From contig OV121097.1 in NCBI GenBank assembly GCA_921293015.1, positions 18,847,924 through 18,911,923 on the forward strand: a stretch of 64,000 nt of DNA, given 5' to 3'. Positions 36,218 to 47,113 of this stretch are shown piece by piece. Position 1 is the stretch's first letter; each line of letters opens with the position of its first letter. Source of the stretch: Phorcus lineatus. Taxonomy: Eukaryota > Mollusca > Gastropoda > Trochida > Trochidae. The notes beneath the pieces were generated by a model. It was not told the DNA's origin. It searched no databases and saw only the letters and a program-made list of their open reading frames with translations. The position numbers and the translations under genes were made by a program.

Positions 36218-36439
36218 ATCATATATTGTGCCCGTTTTGAGTCTGAAGCACATTTTCTTTTTAACTGTGACTTTTACCATGATCTTAAACGTACCTTTCT
36301 GAATAGTATTAGTTTTAACTCTGACGAAAGTGTTTACCTGAAATTTAATTTACTTATGAATACAACTGAAACCAAAGCTCTTAAACTTTTAGCTGACACT
36401 ATTAATAGTATGTTCCGCCGGAGACAATTTCATTCTTGA
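36218..36439 (+). pseudogene. LINE open reading frame, C-terminal end
   Basis: After an in-frame TAA at 36215 the frame reads about 70 residues to TGA at 36437-36439. The start, CARFESEAHFLFNC then DFYHDLKRTFLNSI, fits the Cys/His knuckle plus HFLFxC...YxDLR block that ends many LINE polyproteins; the end is FRRRQFHS. It has no start of its own because the 5' part was lost at insertion. Confidence 0.65.
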
Positions 36440-36457
36440 CATATTTTACCTCTGTGT

Positions 36458-36458
<1 letters not shown>

Positions 36459-36513
<55 letters not shown>
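36459..36513. repeat. (TA)n microsatellite, left tract
   Basis: Uninterrupted TA repeat in the LINE 3' UTR, left of the hammerhead hairpin. Confidence 0.95.
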
Positions 36514-36518
<5 letters not shown>

Positions 36519-36555
36519 TAGTAAAAAGAATGTTCAAACTCTATGGTAGTATATA

Positions 36556-36684
36556 TTAAAAAGAAGAAGTTGAATTACATTTGGCAAACGTTTTCCGCAG
36601 GTACGAATGTACCTGCTTCATCAGGCTTTTAATGCAGTAAAAACTGCAAACGTTTGCCAAATGTAATTCAACTTCATCTTCTTC

Positions 36685-36692
<8 letters not shown>
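36556..36692 (-). ncRNA. Hammerhead ribozyme motif of the Penelope-like-element type
   Basis: On the minus strand the conserved core is CTGATGA (36624-36618), stem II GCAGGTAC/GTACCTGC (36616-36609 with 36604-36597, loop ATTC), then GAAA (36595-36592). Stem III pairs AAACGTTTGCCAAATG with CATTTGGCAAACGTTT and extends well beyond 20 bp. U16.1 is 36649, H17 is U at 36648, so cleavage is predicted between 36648 and 36647. Stem I (36647-36625) begins with G-C and C-G pairs and holds an inner hairpin. All core nucleotides fit; the 10.1-11.1 pair is A-G, a weakness. Hammerheads are known in Penelope-like elements. No Penelope protein lies nearby, so this is a solo ribozyme hairpin, flanked by (TA)n. 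Confidence 0.6.

Positions 36693-36762
<70 letters not shown>
36690..36762. repeat. (TA)n microsatellite, right tract
   Basis: Uninterrupted AT repeat to the right of the hammerhead hairpin. With the left tract it can extend the hairpin stem. Confidence 0.95.
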
Positions 36763-36765
<3 letters not shown>

Positions 36766-36878
36766 TCTTAGTAGTGTCTCGTAAGCCAAAAATATGGCTG
36801 GGTGGTATGTTATATTTTATGCTATTACAATTGACATTTTAACTGTAACATATCATATGACACTTTAATAAAATAATA

Positions 36879-36910
<32 letters not shown>

Positions 36911-37870
36911 GACAACATTTGGCAGACATGCTATGGGATAGTGCGCATAGCATCGTATTAAAACACTGTCTTTCGCTTGAGATATATTTTCTAATATATA
37001 TATTTCGCTAAAGATATATTTGGCTATGAATTTTATGTTAATTGTAATGTGTAAGAAAAGCACCAGCTCTTTTTAGATGTGGAGAAGCACCACTAAAAGT
37101 TGAAACTGGTCTGTACACGGGTTGTCCTTTAAAAGAAAGAACTTGTTTTTACTGAAATTATTTTATTGAATGAATGTCATGTTTAATTACACTGCCCTTT
37201 ATATGCTAATGAGCGATCGCAACTTTTATTAAAATGTACAAGTATTTTCGATGTATTTTTAAGCAGAGATGATGTTGAAAAACTTAGTTTTATGCTTAGC
37301 TGTTCAGATGTAACGTTTTTATCTGCCAAAACCTGTTTTAGTATCCTTTAAAAGCAGACTGGAAATGTGCATATATAAAAAAATCCCCTTTTACTTGTAC
37401 TTGCAATATACAGGGGTTCTCTCTTTTATTATGTACATTCAAATGACTTAATTGTCTCTCATGATTCCGAAAGGAATGGCTCAACCTTTTATTATAGTTA
37501 TGTTTTATGTATAATATCGTTCGATGTATAATGTTTAGGCGAGACTTGAATAAGATGTGTCTGTCTGTCTATATTAAACATCAATTTATCGAAGGTTGGA
37601 GTAATTTGGATGACTTTAATTATGTTTAAACAGTTGTTAAACCCGTGAGATTTGCTGCCAATTTTTCAATAAGGAGGTTATCGGACGACTACTATTACGT
37701 CACGCGACGGGACACGCTCCAGTGACCACGGGCCAGTTCGGTTCTGTTCACTGGTGCTAATTAGATGGTGTTTCGAAAAAGCCGTATTAAAGTTGTTCAT
37801 CGGCCGATTGGATATTGGAGTACATTATAATAAATCACGAAAGTTGTCATTGGTGATTTCAGTGGATCTT

Positions 37871-38634
37871 TAACATTTACTCTGATTTGCATATGTCTCT
37901 TACATAAGTCTTTGCCTCGATAAAAGGGTATACCGTGTGAGTAAGTTTGTGCCGGATGTTATTAATCGTTGGACGTGTCAATCGGGATATGTTTGAAATT
38001 GAAAAATAATTAATTTATAACAAAATCTTAAATAAGGTATTTGTATCATTATCAAATACGTTGTTGCATGAACATTTTATTTTGTGTATATAAAAATAGA
38101 AAGAAATATCATTTATTTTCGTTGGAAATTGTAAAACATATAATTAATCATAAAGGATTGATATTTAACACAACCATTTGTCATCATGGATGAGAATGGA
38201 GTTAGAACCAAATTCATGTCTATGCCATCGTGTACTTTTATGTTTTCCATATACATATCATCCATGATGAAAAAATGAAACTAAATAGGGATTTATAATG
38301 CGACGAAGCATGACAGCGATAATTCAATTTCGAGATCTTCGAAACATCCTTATACATTCATTTATTATTACCATGAAGATGAATTAAACAAGCAAATACT
38401 TTTATACGTATTTAAATTTTATCGACATTTTACATTTTTGAAATGTTCAATGCCAAACAAAGGAATTGATACAAACACTGTACATTGATTAGCACTATTC
38501 AGCGGTCGGACACAACTGTAATGTGAAACCATAAGAAATTACATCTATTTGATATGCCAAGCTTAAAGGCACTAGTGCACGCTTTTACGGTTTAAATTGG
38601 CTATTGTAAGGTTTAAGGGGACTTATGCAATCAT
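37871..38634. other. Intronic sequence; one small inverted repeat
   Basis: No gene. GTCATCATGGATGA (about 38178) and TCATCCATGATGA (about 38257) form an inverted pair about 65 bp apart, possibly a small palindromic insertion. Confidence 0.3.
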
Positions 38635-39735
38635 TTAAGCTTTCTATCGATGCAATGAAATACTTAAAATTCTTTACAATTGACCTGCAATCAACAATGA
38701 AAAAATTTAGACAGCCGCTGTCGGCTTGGACATATAACAAATCTAAGGTTAGCTGTGCACAAAACGGATAAATTATAGACAGTTGAAAGCGGCTGAACTA
38801 GTACTGTGTGCAGCTGTTGAATTTACCTAAACTCTGAACTGAGAACAAATAATGAATTATGTTTTATGAAAGCAATGTTGTAAATAAACCGATTTAATAA
38901 GACAACAGTAGCATTGCTATTAGATTGACTAAAGCGGCTGCCGTTTCCGCTTTTTTGGTTATAAGCAAAATCTTAATATTTCCGATATCGTAGTTCATGC
39001 GGATTTATTGTAACGTAACATTAAATACTTCCGGTCTTTAAAAATCAACTTTACTACCTGAATACGTAAATATTCTTTAAATAACTTACGAGGTAGATTA
39101 CTTGAGTGAGGATCTTGAATAATATCGAGAGATATAGAGAATCTCACCCAAGTGTCTTCTGATATCAAATATATCAATACGAGTTGATAAAATTTACAAA
39201 TATTCGAGGCTTGCCGAGGATATTTTACTTTTATCAACGAGTGTTGCTATATTTGATATCAGAAGACACGAGGGTGAGATTCTATTTATCATCCAAAATC
39301 ATTTTTCATTTCGATTCCGTGAAAAATGTGTATTCCTGAACACTGCACTACTCTAAGACTCTCAATGGAGTGATGTCATAGCATTGTGACGTCATCATGT
39401 TTATGACGTAATAGCATTGTGATGTCATTACTTGATGATGTAAATCAATTGTGATGTCATGAACTTGACTGTAATAGGGCATTGTTCAAAATCTACTGTC
39501 AAAACGATATCTCCTAGGAGATATTGCTTGATCTTCCACAAGCGATATCTCCTGTGGAACACAGTTTTGGATGATAAATGCAGTATCTGTGCATTCGTTG
39601 TGTTAAAGAAATATTGGTGTGCACTAGTGCGTTTAATCAATAGTGCGATTTGATCGAGAATTACCGACTTCTGCTGAACAGTATCATTTTAAAGCAATCA
39701 ATCATTAATTTCAGTAGAAAAGCCTTTGGCCCACT
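38635..39735 (+). repeat. Dispersed repeat DR2, copy 2, with an insertion
   Basis: Matches 61240-61835 nearly throughout: TCGATGCAATGAAATACT, ACAGCCGCTGTCGGCTTGG, AGCTGTGCACAAAACGG, CTAAACTCTGAACTGAGAAC and GTGTGCACTAGTGCG. It is broken between 39135 and 39578 by a palindromic insertion absent from copies 1 and 3. Confidence 0.85.
39136..39578. mobile_element. Palindromic non-autonomous insertion with CRE-like motifs
   Basis: Boundaries come from comparison with the two other DR2 copies. The left part is a long imperfect palindrome: AGAATCTCACCC with GTGTCTTCTGATATCAAATA, inverted at about 39249-39283. The right part is bounded by TTTATCATCCAAAA (about 39284) and TTTTGGATGATAAA (about 39565). 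Between them are a perfect CRE, TGACGTCA (39387-39394), several TGATGTCAT/ATGACGTAAT variants and an 18-bp palindrome ATATCTCCTAGGAGATAT. No protein. The duplicated bases at the ends are at most AT. Confidence 0.7.
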
Positions 39736-40574
39736 TACAAATTCAACTTACAGATGAAATACATTAAATGAATATCAGAATTGCATAGTGTCAATCAATA
39801 GTATTTAGTACAATCAAGGCATCTTAAATGATGTCCGTTCCTCAAATTTAAAGTATTAAACTTTTTTTCTAACATGTTTTTTTTTCAAAAGTTTAGTGTA
39901 TTTGCTTGAAATATCAACCCCCAAAAATGTGGGTTAGTGTGGTTTTTTTTCGAAATATTTTAATACAAAGATCCCTTTGTCAGTCAGAGATTTAACATGG
40001 GAGTCAATGGGGAAATGATGACCTTTTTTGAGAAATTTTGAATTTAAATTAGCTCCTGTATTAAACTTTTTTCAATATGAAAACATGTTAGAGTAAACAT
40101 ATTTTTCTTCCAGAAAAAAGTAAAAAATAAATATGGTACTGTGGGTTTTTAGCCGCTACGGCAAAACATGTACTCAAACATTTCAAATAAATTATCAACA
40201 TTCAAGCTATTTATGTACTAAAAACATTATTTCTTATTGTTATATATCTAAAAATCTACCTGAACGCATACACACAAATCATATTCACTCAACAACATCT
40301 ACTTTCTAGGTAAAACAGATAATAGAACTTGCTCAAATAATAGTTACAATTAAAAATTGCTGAGTCAGCAAAATTGAGAAATATTTCAAAATGAAATCAC
40401 TACGTTTCGTTATTTTGATGAATATTTAATCAGAAATCATCAAAATTGAGAAATTACCGCTTCATTTTGGTTTATTATATAAGAACGTTATGATTTAATG
40501 TTATTTGAGTTTTGTAACTGTGACTGAGGAGCGAACATCCTTAACATAATTTGAGATGGCTAAAGCATGAATTC
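39736..40574. other. Intronic sequence without recognised features
   Basis: AT-rich; nothing recognised. Confidence 0.3.
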
Positions 40575-43460
40575 AATTATTAAGGATTCAGCAGAAATGC
40601 TGAATCCTTATTGTTATTGGCGTGTTTATTATTATTATTATTCCACGATTTTTGTGAACAAAATTCAGCCAAAACTACCGACTCGATTAATACCAAACTT
40701 TACGAGCTTATAGCCCTTACAAGGAACTCGCGACACGAAACTTTTCAGCCAATTCAAACATTGCATTAAAGGCCCAGTCCCACTCAAAGTTTTGAAAATT
40801 AACATTTGAAAAGTTTTCAAAATTAACTTAGAGACTTGCAACTTGCTTTAAAAGATGCGCAATAAAATTTCAAGCAAAAAAGTAAATCATGTCAAATTCG
40901 TAAGTCACGTGGTTTGGGCGCCATCTTGAATTTACGCACTTTTTAGGAATGTCCGACCCCATGCACCTTTGAGCGGACACTACACTGCTGCTACTTGCAG
41001 TAGAGAGATGATACTTACACAGTTACACAGCTAAATGATTGGTCTAAAACAAGTTTGTCTTGGAATTCGCAAATTCGTAATACTTTTACCACAGTAACCA
41101 CTCAAAGTCAGTGAATTTTCAAAAATCGCCAACTTCAAGGGCAGATAACTGAAAAACTTACCCGTCGAATTTCATGAAATTTGCATGAGAGATAGACACG
41201 ACCAAGGTCTTTAAGAATCAAGCATAACATCGGTCGCGAACAGTCATTTCAGTTCACAAGAGAGAGTCAAAGTTTGCATCATACTATATGTCAATTTAGT
41301 GCGTTAGCAAGGGTTAAATTGCAAACAATTGAAGGAAAACATCAATATTGAAGACCGGTCAAGACGTGTGACATGTCCAAATGCAGGTACATGCGCTCTT
41401 GCATGTGTGAAAGGGCAAAAGTTGACAGAAATACTCTACATTGCTCTTGTATCGAGATTCGTTACGTGCGTTAGCAAGGGTTAATTTGAAAAGTTGAAGG
41501 AAAACTGTCAAGATATGCGACATGGGGCAAAGTTTGAGAGAAATACTCTTTGATGTCTTATAAACAAGCACGTAATTGACAGTCTACAGAGGGACGAAAT
41601 CGCTCTTTGGAGCAAAAGTCCGTACGACTGCACGTATGGTCGACGTGTGCGAGAAGACCAAAAGCATACAAGTGCGTCAGTAACTGTCAAAATCGGATCA
41701 GACAGGCAGAGAAGCGAGCAAAAAAGCCTGCCTGACTAACCTGACTGACTGACATAGTCTTGATTATTAGGTCTTCAGACGAATTTCGTCGAAGACCTAT
41801 TGTTATTATCCTGTTTATTCTTATTATTAGGTCTTCAGACGAATTTCGTCGAAGACCTATTGTTATTATCCTGTTTATTAGGTCTTCAGACGAATTTCGT
41901 CGAACACCTATTGTTATTATCCTGTTTATTCTTATTATTATTCTTCATTATTAAGGATTCAGCAATTTTGCTGAATCCTTATTGTTATTGGCATGTTTTA
42001 TTTTTTTTTTTTTCACCACCGATTTTGTGGACACGATTTAGCCCAAACCGCTAAAGCTACAACAGCCAAAATTCGCAGTCTGGTAGAACTTCATGAGAAG
42101 GGGTTCTAATAAGCTTTTGGGCTTAATCGGATTAAGCGTTAAAGGCACAGAACCACTCAAATTTTCAAAAATTAATATGGGATTTATTTTCAAAATGCAC
42201 TTAGAGACCTGAAACTTTTTTTAAACGATAGGCAATTACATTTGGAGCAAAAAAGTAAATCATGGCAATTTCGTAGCGTTAGTACTTTCGCTGCCATATT
42301 TCTTTTTTTGACTTTTTTCAATTTCCGGACCCCATGCATCTTTGAAAATCTTCTCCTCTGAAGATACATGGAATTAAGAGCTGGTACTCACATATATCAT
42401 ACCTGAAGGAGTTGGGAGAAACGTAACGTCGCAACATTTGCAAATTTGTTAAAACTTTTTTTTCTGCAATCCTTCAAAGTCAGGCGACTTTGCTCGTGTG
42501 ACCATGTTCAAAGGGGGATAACTCAAAAAGTTGGACTCACAATTGCACCATTGTTACAGGAATTTAAGATCACTTTCTACACTTTACAAATCAATAAAAA
42601 CATTGCTCGCGAACAGTCATTTCCGCTCACAATAATCGATCAAAATCGGTAAAAAGTACATTTTTAAAAATTAACATGGGCTCATTTTTCAAAATGCACT
42701 TAGAGACTTGAAACTTGTTTTGAATGAAGCGTAATAACAGTACAAACAAAAAAGTCAATCATGACGAATTCATAAGTATTATAGTTTTTTCGCATTATGA
42801 ACTTTTTTGTTCAAGAAATCGCTTGTCATTATTCCACGATTCTTGTGAGCACGATTCAGACTAAACCGCTAAAGCGATTGCAGCCAAACTTTCCAGTTTG
42901 ATAGAGCTTCATGAGACGACGCCACAATAAGCTTTTGGGCTTACTCGGATTAAGCGTTAAAGGCACAGTACGATCCCAATTTCGAAAAATTAACATAGGT
43001 ATTTTTTTCAAAATGCACTTAGAGATCTGCAACTTGTTTTAAACGATAGGCATATACATTTGGAGCAAAAAAATCAATCAATCATGGCAAATTTGTAGCG
43101 TCAATAGTTTCGCCGCCATATTGCTTTTATTGACTTTTTGAAATGCATCTTTGAGAATCTTCTTCTCTGTAGATACTTGCATCTAAGAGCTGAAACTCAC
43201 ATACATCATAGCTGAAGGAGTGGGGAGAAAAGTTATCTCGGATCATTTGCAATTTTGTTAATTTTTTTTTCTCACCACTTCTTTGCAAAAACAGCAGTAT
43301 GCTTAGCAGATAAGGTCAGATGAAACTTGCTGCTGTAGCTTAATGCATGCACCAATTTTCATGAAATTTTCAGGGAAGCTAGCTAACATCATTATGTATG
43401 TACTGAATGTGCTTTTACAGCGCTGAATCCTTTTGTCGTCGCTTGCGACTATATTTATTA
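40575..43460 (+). repeat. Hairpin-headed repeat family, several copies in tandem
   Basis: Head hairpins AAGGATTCAGCA-GAAA-TGCTGAATCCTT (40582-40609) and AAGGATTCAGCA-ATTT-TGCTGAATCCTT (41953-41980) are each followed by ATTGTTATTGGCrTGTTT. Bodies starting near 40650, 42015 and 42830 share CACGATTyTTGTG-like, AGCTTTTGGGCTTA, GGATTAAGCGTTAAAGGCAC, AAAATGCACTTAGAGA and CATGCAyCTTTGA blocks. The last copy ends with GCTGAATCCTT (43422-43432) and a GTCGC-TT-GCGAC stem (43438-43449). Short frames inside are not supported as genes. Confidence 0.75.
41769..41909 (+). repeat. Triplicated head hairpin of a related family
   Basis: AGGTCTTC-A-GACGAA paired with TTCGTC-GAAGACCT occurs at 41769-41798 and 41829-41858, and with one stem mismatch at 41880-41909. 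Each copy is followed by ATTGTTATTATCCTGTTTATT. Stem letters differ from the AAGGATTCAGC type but the tail is shared. Confidence 0.8.
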
Positions 43461-44299
43461 TTATTATTATTAAGGTTACGAATTATAACTTCATCATTGA
43501 TATACTCAGGTATATTTCAAAATATTTTACATGTAAATAGCTTTATACTGGACATTTATAAAGAAAGTGACATTCATCCTCTACATAATTACATATTTTG
43601 CACTAACGAAACTGAGGAGGAATGCCATCACCTCTACCAATATTCCTAAAAATGGGTAGCTCATTAATTCTCAACAAAGTTATTCTCCGTCTTGCTTCTT
43701 TAGAAAGCCGGAAGTTCATAATTTTTGATAGATTATATAACTAGTAGGCGTATCCATGTAAAAAGGATAGTGCGATTTCGGCTTTAATGAATTTAAAGCC
43801 GAAATCTTTAATGAATTTATACGACTGTTTTTTACACATGTAAACTTTCACGGAAAGCAAGGTGTTAAAAATATTCGCTGATGCTTATGTGAGACGTTTT
43901 GAATTTATATTATCATATATCATATTCTGGTTAGTATGGAGCCAAAGAATACGCCATAGAAATCACTGAGTGACTCTTTCATTTAATCCTTTTGGGACTT
44001 GGTTGACAAACCATGCTATAATTGTTACTTTTCTTGAATTGAATATGTTTTAAATCATATGTTTATAAATTAAAATACCCGTTGTCTCATTAGGTGTGCT
44101 GTCATCTAAATGTTCCGGATTACATGTCAACCCATCTTTGTTTTATAATCCAAACCTAGTTGGTGAAGTATCGAAACGTACAGGACGTCTACTTTTTTCT
44201 TCACTCGTCCGTTAAACTGTTACCGAAAGGCGACTTCCTGAGACTAAACCCATACATATACACCCTCTACGCTGTTATTCACAACCAAAAACAGTAAAA
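43461..44299. other. Intronic sequence without recognised features
   Basis: No supported feature; a GAAATC-type inverted repeat around 43785-43810 is small. Confidence 0.3.
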
Positions 44300-44590
44300 T
44301 AAAGTCAACGTTTGTGCTTTTATTGACGCCATGATTTGACAAAGTAAATTTAGATTATTTGTGGTACAAATTGAAGTGTCTTGGAATTTCCGGGAAGTTC
44401 TTCAACTCAGTAAAATCCATCTATGAAAATACACCCAGCTACGTTAAAGTGAACGGGTACAACACGATCAACTACGTGAGCAGCGGAGTTAGACAAGGAT
44501 GTGTCCTCTCACCCCTCTGTCTTCATCAATGATCTAGCACAGTCTAAAAAACAACAACGACTGTGGTGTCAAAGTAAATATGAACTCCTG
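44300..44590 (+). pseudogene. LINE reverse transcriptase relic (palm motifs A-B)
   Basis: The frames read VNVCAFIDAMI (motif A region with its aspartate, then a stop), LWYKLKCLGISGKFFNSVKS, IYENTPSYVKVNGYNT and SSGVRQGCVLSPL (motif B). A frameshift at about 44515 leads into FINDLAQS. The order and words match Jockey/L1-like LINE reverse transcriptases. Stop and frameshift show decay. The lineage differs in sequence from the minus-strand LINE at 5.1-6.1 kb. Confidence 0.75.
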
Positions 44591-45224
44591 AGCATGTTGT
44601 TGAGATTGGTTTTTTCAAAATGGCGTATACCAGTCCACATTCAGAAACAAGGTCATTCACTTCAGAACAGCTTCAACAGCTAGATCAACTACGTTTCAGA
44701 TTGCTAATTAGTCTCTGTATAACTCATCACATGCTTATAAATATTTTGAGAAATCAATGTAACATTGGTGTTGCAATACTTTCTTCCAGGTGTACATTAA
44801 CAACAAGACACATCCATATACACCTTATTTTTACCTTCACTAGAAAAAAATGTCTATTTCGAAACTGTAAAGAGGCCAGTGCAGTGAATAGTGGTAAAAC
44901 ATAATTGTTTCGGTGATGTGGTTTTCATTGGTACAATGTAATGAAGAAAAGATTTATATTCCCCAGCTTTGACATCAGAAATTCCCACACCAAGCTATTG
45001 TTGTTTCAGGAATCTATGGTGAGAATTTATAATTTCTCTGACAATTCTGGTCACCAGATGACAAAAATCTAGCCACACAGTTAAACGAAGCAGTTGTTAC
45101 ACACTCTAATAATGCCAGAAGTTACACACTCAGCTTGGGTGGTAATTACTGCAACCCCTATAACAATAATGGACTAATCTAAACTACTCACTGGAAAGGA
45201 TCACTTGTAGTGACGGGCAAATGG
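44591..45224. other. Intronic sequence without recognised features
   Basis: A plus-strand frame at 44620-44904 has no recognisable domain and follows directly on the LINE relic; treated as chance. Confidence 0.3.
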
Positions 45225-45345
45225 ATTAGGTTTTTGGGCTCCTAATTTTATGTGTATTCAGCCAATCTAGACTTGCTGAATGTGGACCAAGACTGTATTA
45301 AAGGCTCCTTTATATACACAGTCATGAAGCAGGACTATTTAGAAC
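45225..45345 (-). repeat. Dispersed repeat DR4, copy 2 (inverted)
   Basis: Reverse complement of 24760-24895: GGGCTCCTAATTTTATGTG, AATCTAGACTTGCTGAATG and CAGTCATGAAGCAGGACT. Confidence 0.6.
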
Positions 45346-46319
45346 CGTGATTATCTTTTACTCAAGAAATATTGATACTTTATTTGTTTATTTATGTGCA
45401 GAAGCCAAAGTCTCACACGCCGTGTACATACACCATAGTTACCTATTAAACAGCATCAATGCATATCTCGTCTTTGCTGATTTAAGATAAGTTTTCAAAC
45501 GTATGTCTGATTATAATTAGGAGTAGGAGCGAAGATCAAGACCAAATCTACAAACTTTAGTTTCTAAGTAACTAATATGTTATCCTCCAAACCAACCTAA
45601 ATTTGCAGCCATTCAACGCCCTTATACTCGGTTGCAGAGAAGTAGAAAATCTGGAACGATTACAGGCTTTCCACGCTGGGTGACGGGACATGCCATAAGC
45701 CTTTGTGGCCTTTCCAGCCTGGTATGCGAAACATTAAAACACTCGTCCAAATATTACAAGAAGAGACAATCTTTGCACTGCTGTTGGTAAGCGAAGCACC
45801 CGTAAAATGTTAGTCCACACCGCCTTTTGCACTCCCGTTAGACGTATTTGTGGATAGCAATATTTTACTTTCCCGTGTCAGCCCAATTACCAAAATTATT
45901 CTCAAACGCAGTGTTACGTATTTAGGTAAAACAAATTGGGATCAATTAATATATGAGGGATAAGTGGTAATGAAAGTGTTCCATATAAAACCTATTCATA
46001 TTGCTCTCACATGACACGTGACTGATAAAATGCGACACCTTGGTATTATCATCATCAACACAAAATAAACGTTTTCGCATCTATGCATAGATCATGTGTA
46101 TGTGTTGATTGTTAATGATTCCTCATATTAACATTGGATAACGAAGCCATCGTGATTACTTTACAAATGTAGAACATGTGCATATGATTTGACAAAGCTT
46201 TAATCCATGAACATACGAGGGGATCAATCAGTTCAGAGAAGTAGATATTAAACAGAAGTAAATGGTTGTGATATTGTTTTTTTTCTCCCTGGATCTCGAT
46301 GCACATCGCCCATTTGTCC
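45346..46319. other. Intronic sequence; one diverged repeat tail
   Basis: The block GACATGCCATAAGCC-TTTG near 45687 resembles tails at 2675 and 20170. No gene. Confidence 0.3.
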
Positions 46320-47113
46320 TTTAGATTGTCTATTGTCTTGCGCTAGAAGTCTACCGTCTCCTCAGCCACGCCTAAGTAGCTGCCTTCAGTTCATCATCAT
46401 CGCAAAATCTTGTACCACGCAAGTGTGAATTGATGGTTAAGTTGTTCAAAGCCCCATTGTTAAATTGCATACCATACGCCTTTGTGCACAGAATCGTTGT
46501 CATGAAGAAGTATAACTCCAGCAGTCAACATGCCGCGCCTCTTCTTCTTGATTGCCGCTCTCAATTGCTTCAACAAATCGACATAGCAGGCTCCTGTTAT
46601 TATAGCTTTAGGTTGTTTATAGTCTATATGTATCACGCCCCTTGAATCCCAGAAAATGCAGGAGAGAGCTTATGCTTCCATTGCATGGATTCTTGCTTGG
46701 TGTAAGGATCCAAGTGTAACCAGACGGGTATGAAAGTTGTCGGGCTCAGCATTGTAGATTTCCAAACGCTCACGACGATTCACTGTCTATTGCCGATCTT
46801 GTGCATTTACTATCCTTGGCACCCATCTTGCAGACACCTTGAACATGTGCACGTTCTCATGAATCATGGTGCAAACACTTCCATGAGAAATGCCACACTC
46901 TGAAGACATCTCGTCAACCTTCATTCTACAATCGGACATAATTAAGCGCAACCATATCATCTGTTGGTCATTGTCGAAGGAGCTGTGACCCCGCTTAAAC
47001 TCAGCTGACCATTTTGCCCCAGTAGAATATTGAGGTTCTTCTTTCCCAGACACATTGGTCTCTTCCGTGAGAAACTTGATAACCGCAAGATGCCCAGTTT
47101 TAGAACTTTCCAT
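46320..47113 (-). pseudogene. Tc1/mariner-superfamily (mariner) transposase relic
   Basis: On the minus strand the intact first frame (47113-46790) gives AVIKFLTEETNVS, YSTGAKWSAEFKRGHSS and then ECGISHGSVCTMIHENVHM and KVSARWVPRIVNAQDRQ, the two helix-turn-helix domains and linker of mariner. After a stop come FHTRLVTLGSLHQARIHAME, where the first catalytic aspartate box (DETW) should lie but is absent. Next come CIFWDSRGVIHIDYKQPKA (second aspartate) and LLKQLRAAIKKKRRG with VILLHDNDSVHKG. After another stop and a deletion, LRGTRFCDDDELKAAT follows. Stops, lost DETW and deletions show it is inactive. Its orientation matches the host gene. Confidence 0.85.

Larger units (their letters stand above)
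36070..36907 (+). mobile_element. 5'-truncated LINE inserted in DR1, with 7-bp target duplication
   Basis: TATGACA occurs at 36063-36069 and 36908-36914. Removing the insert and one copy restores the uninterrupted DR1 sequence seen in copies 1 and 2. The insert carries a plus-strand LINE C-terminus, a 3' UTR with AATAAAATAA (about 36868) and a (CTGT)n tail at 36884-36907. All of these are hallmarks of target-primed reverse transcription. The 3' UTR also holds two (TA)n tracts with a hairpin between them. Confidence 0.8.
35655..37870 (+). repeat. Dispersed repeat DR1, copy 3, interrupted by a LINE
   Basis: Homology to DR1 runs from the GGCAATGTCTCTGTCTTTGAA block (about 35681) to about 36069, and resumes at 36915 with ACATTTGGCAGACATGCTATG through GTGTTTCGAAAAAGCC (about 37768) to GATCTTTAA (about 37866). 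The gap equals the LINE insertion described below. The left edge is cut by the minus-strand LINE. Confidence 0.8.
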
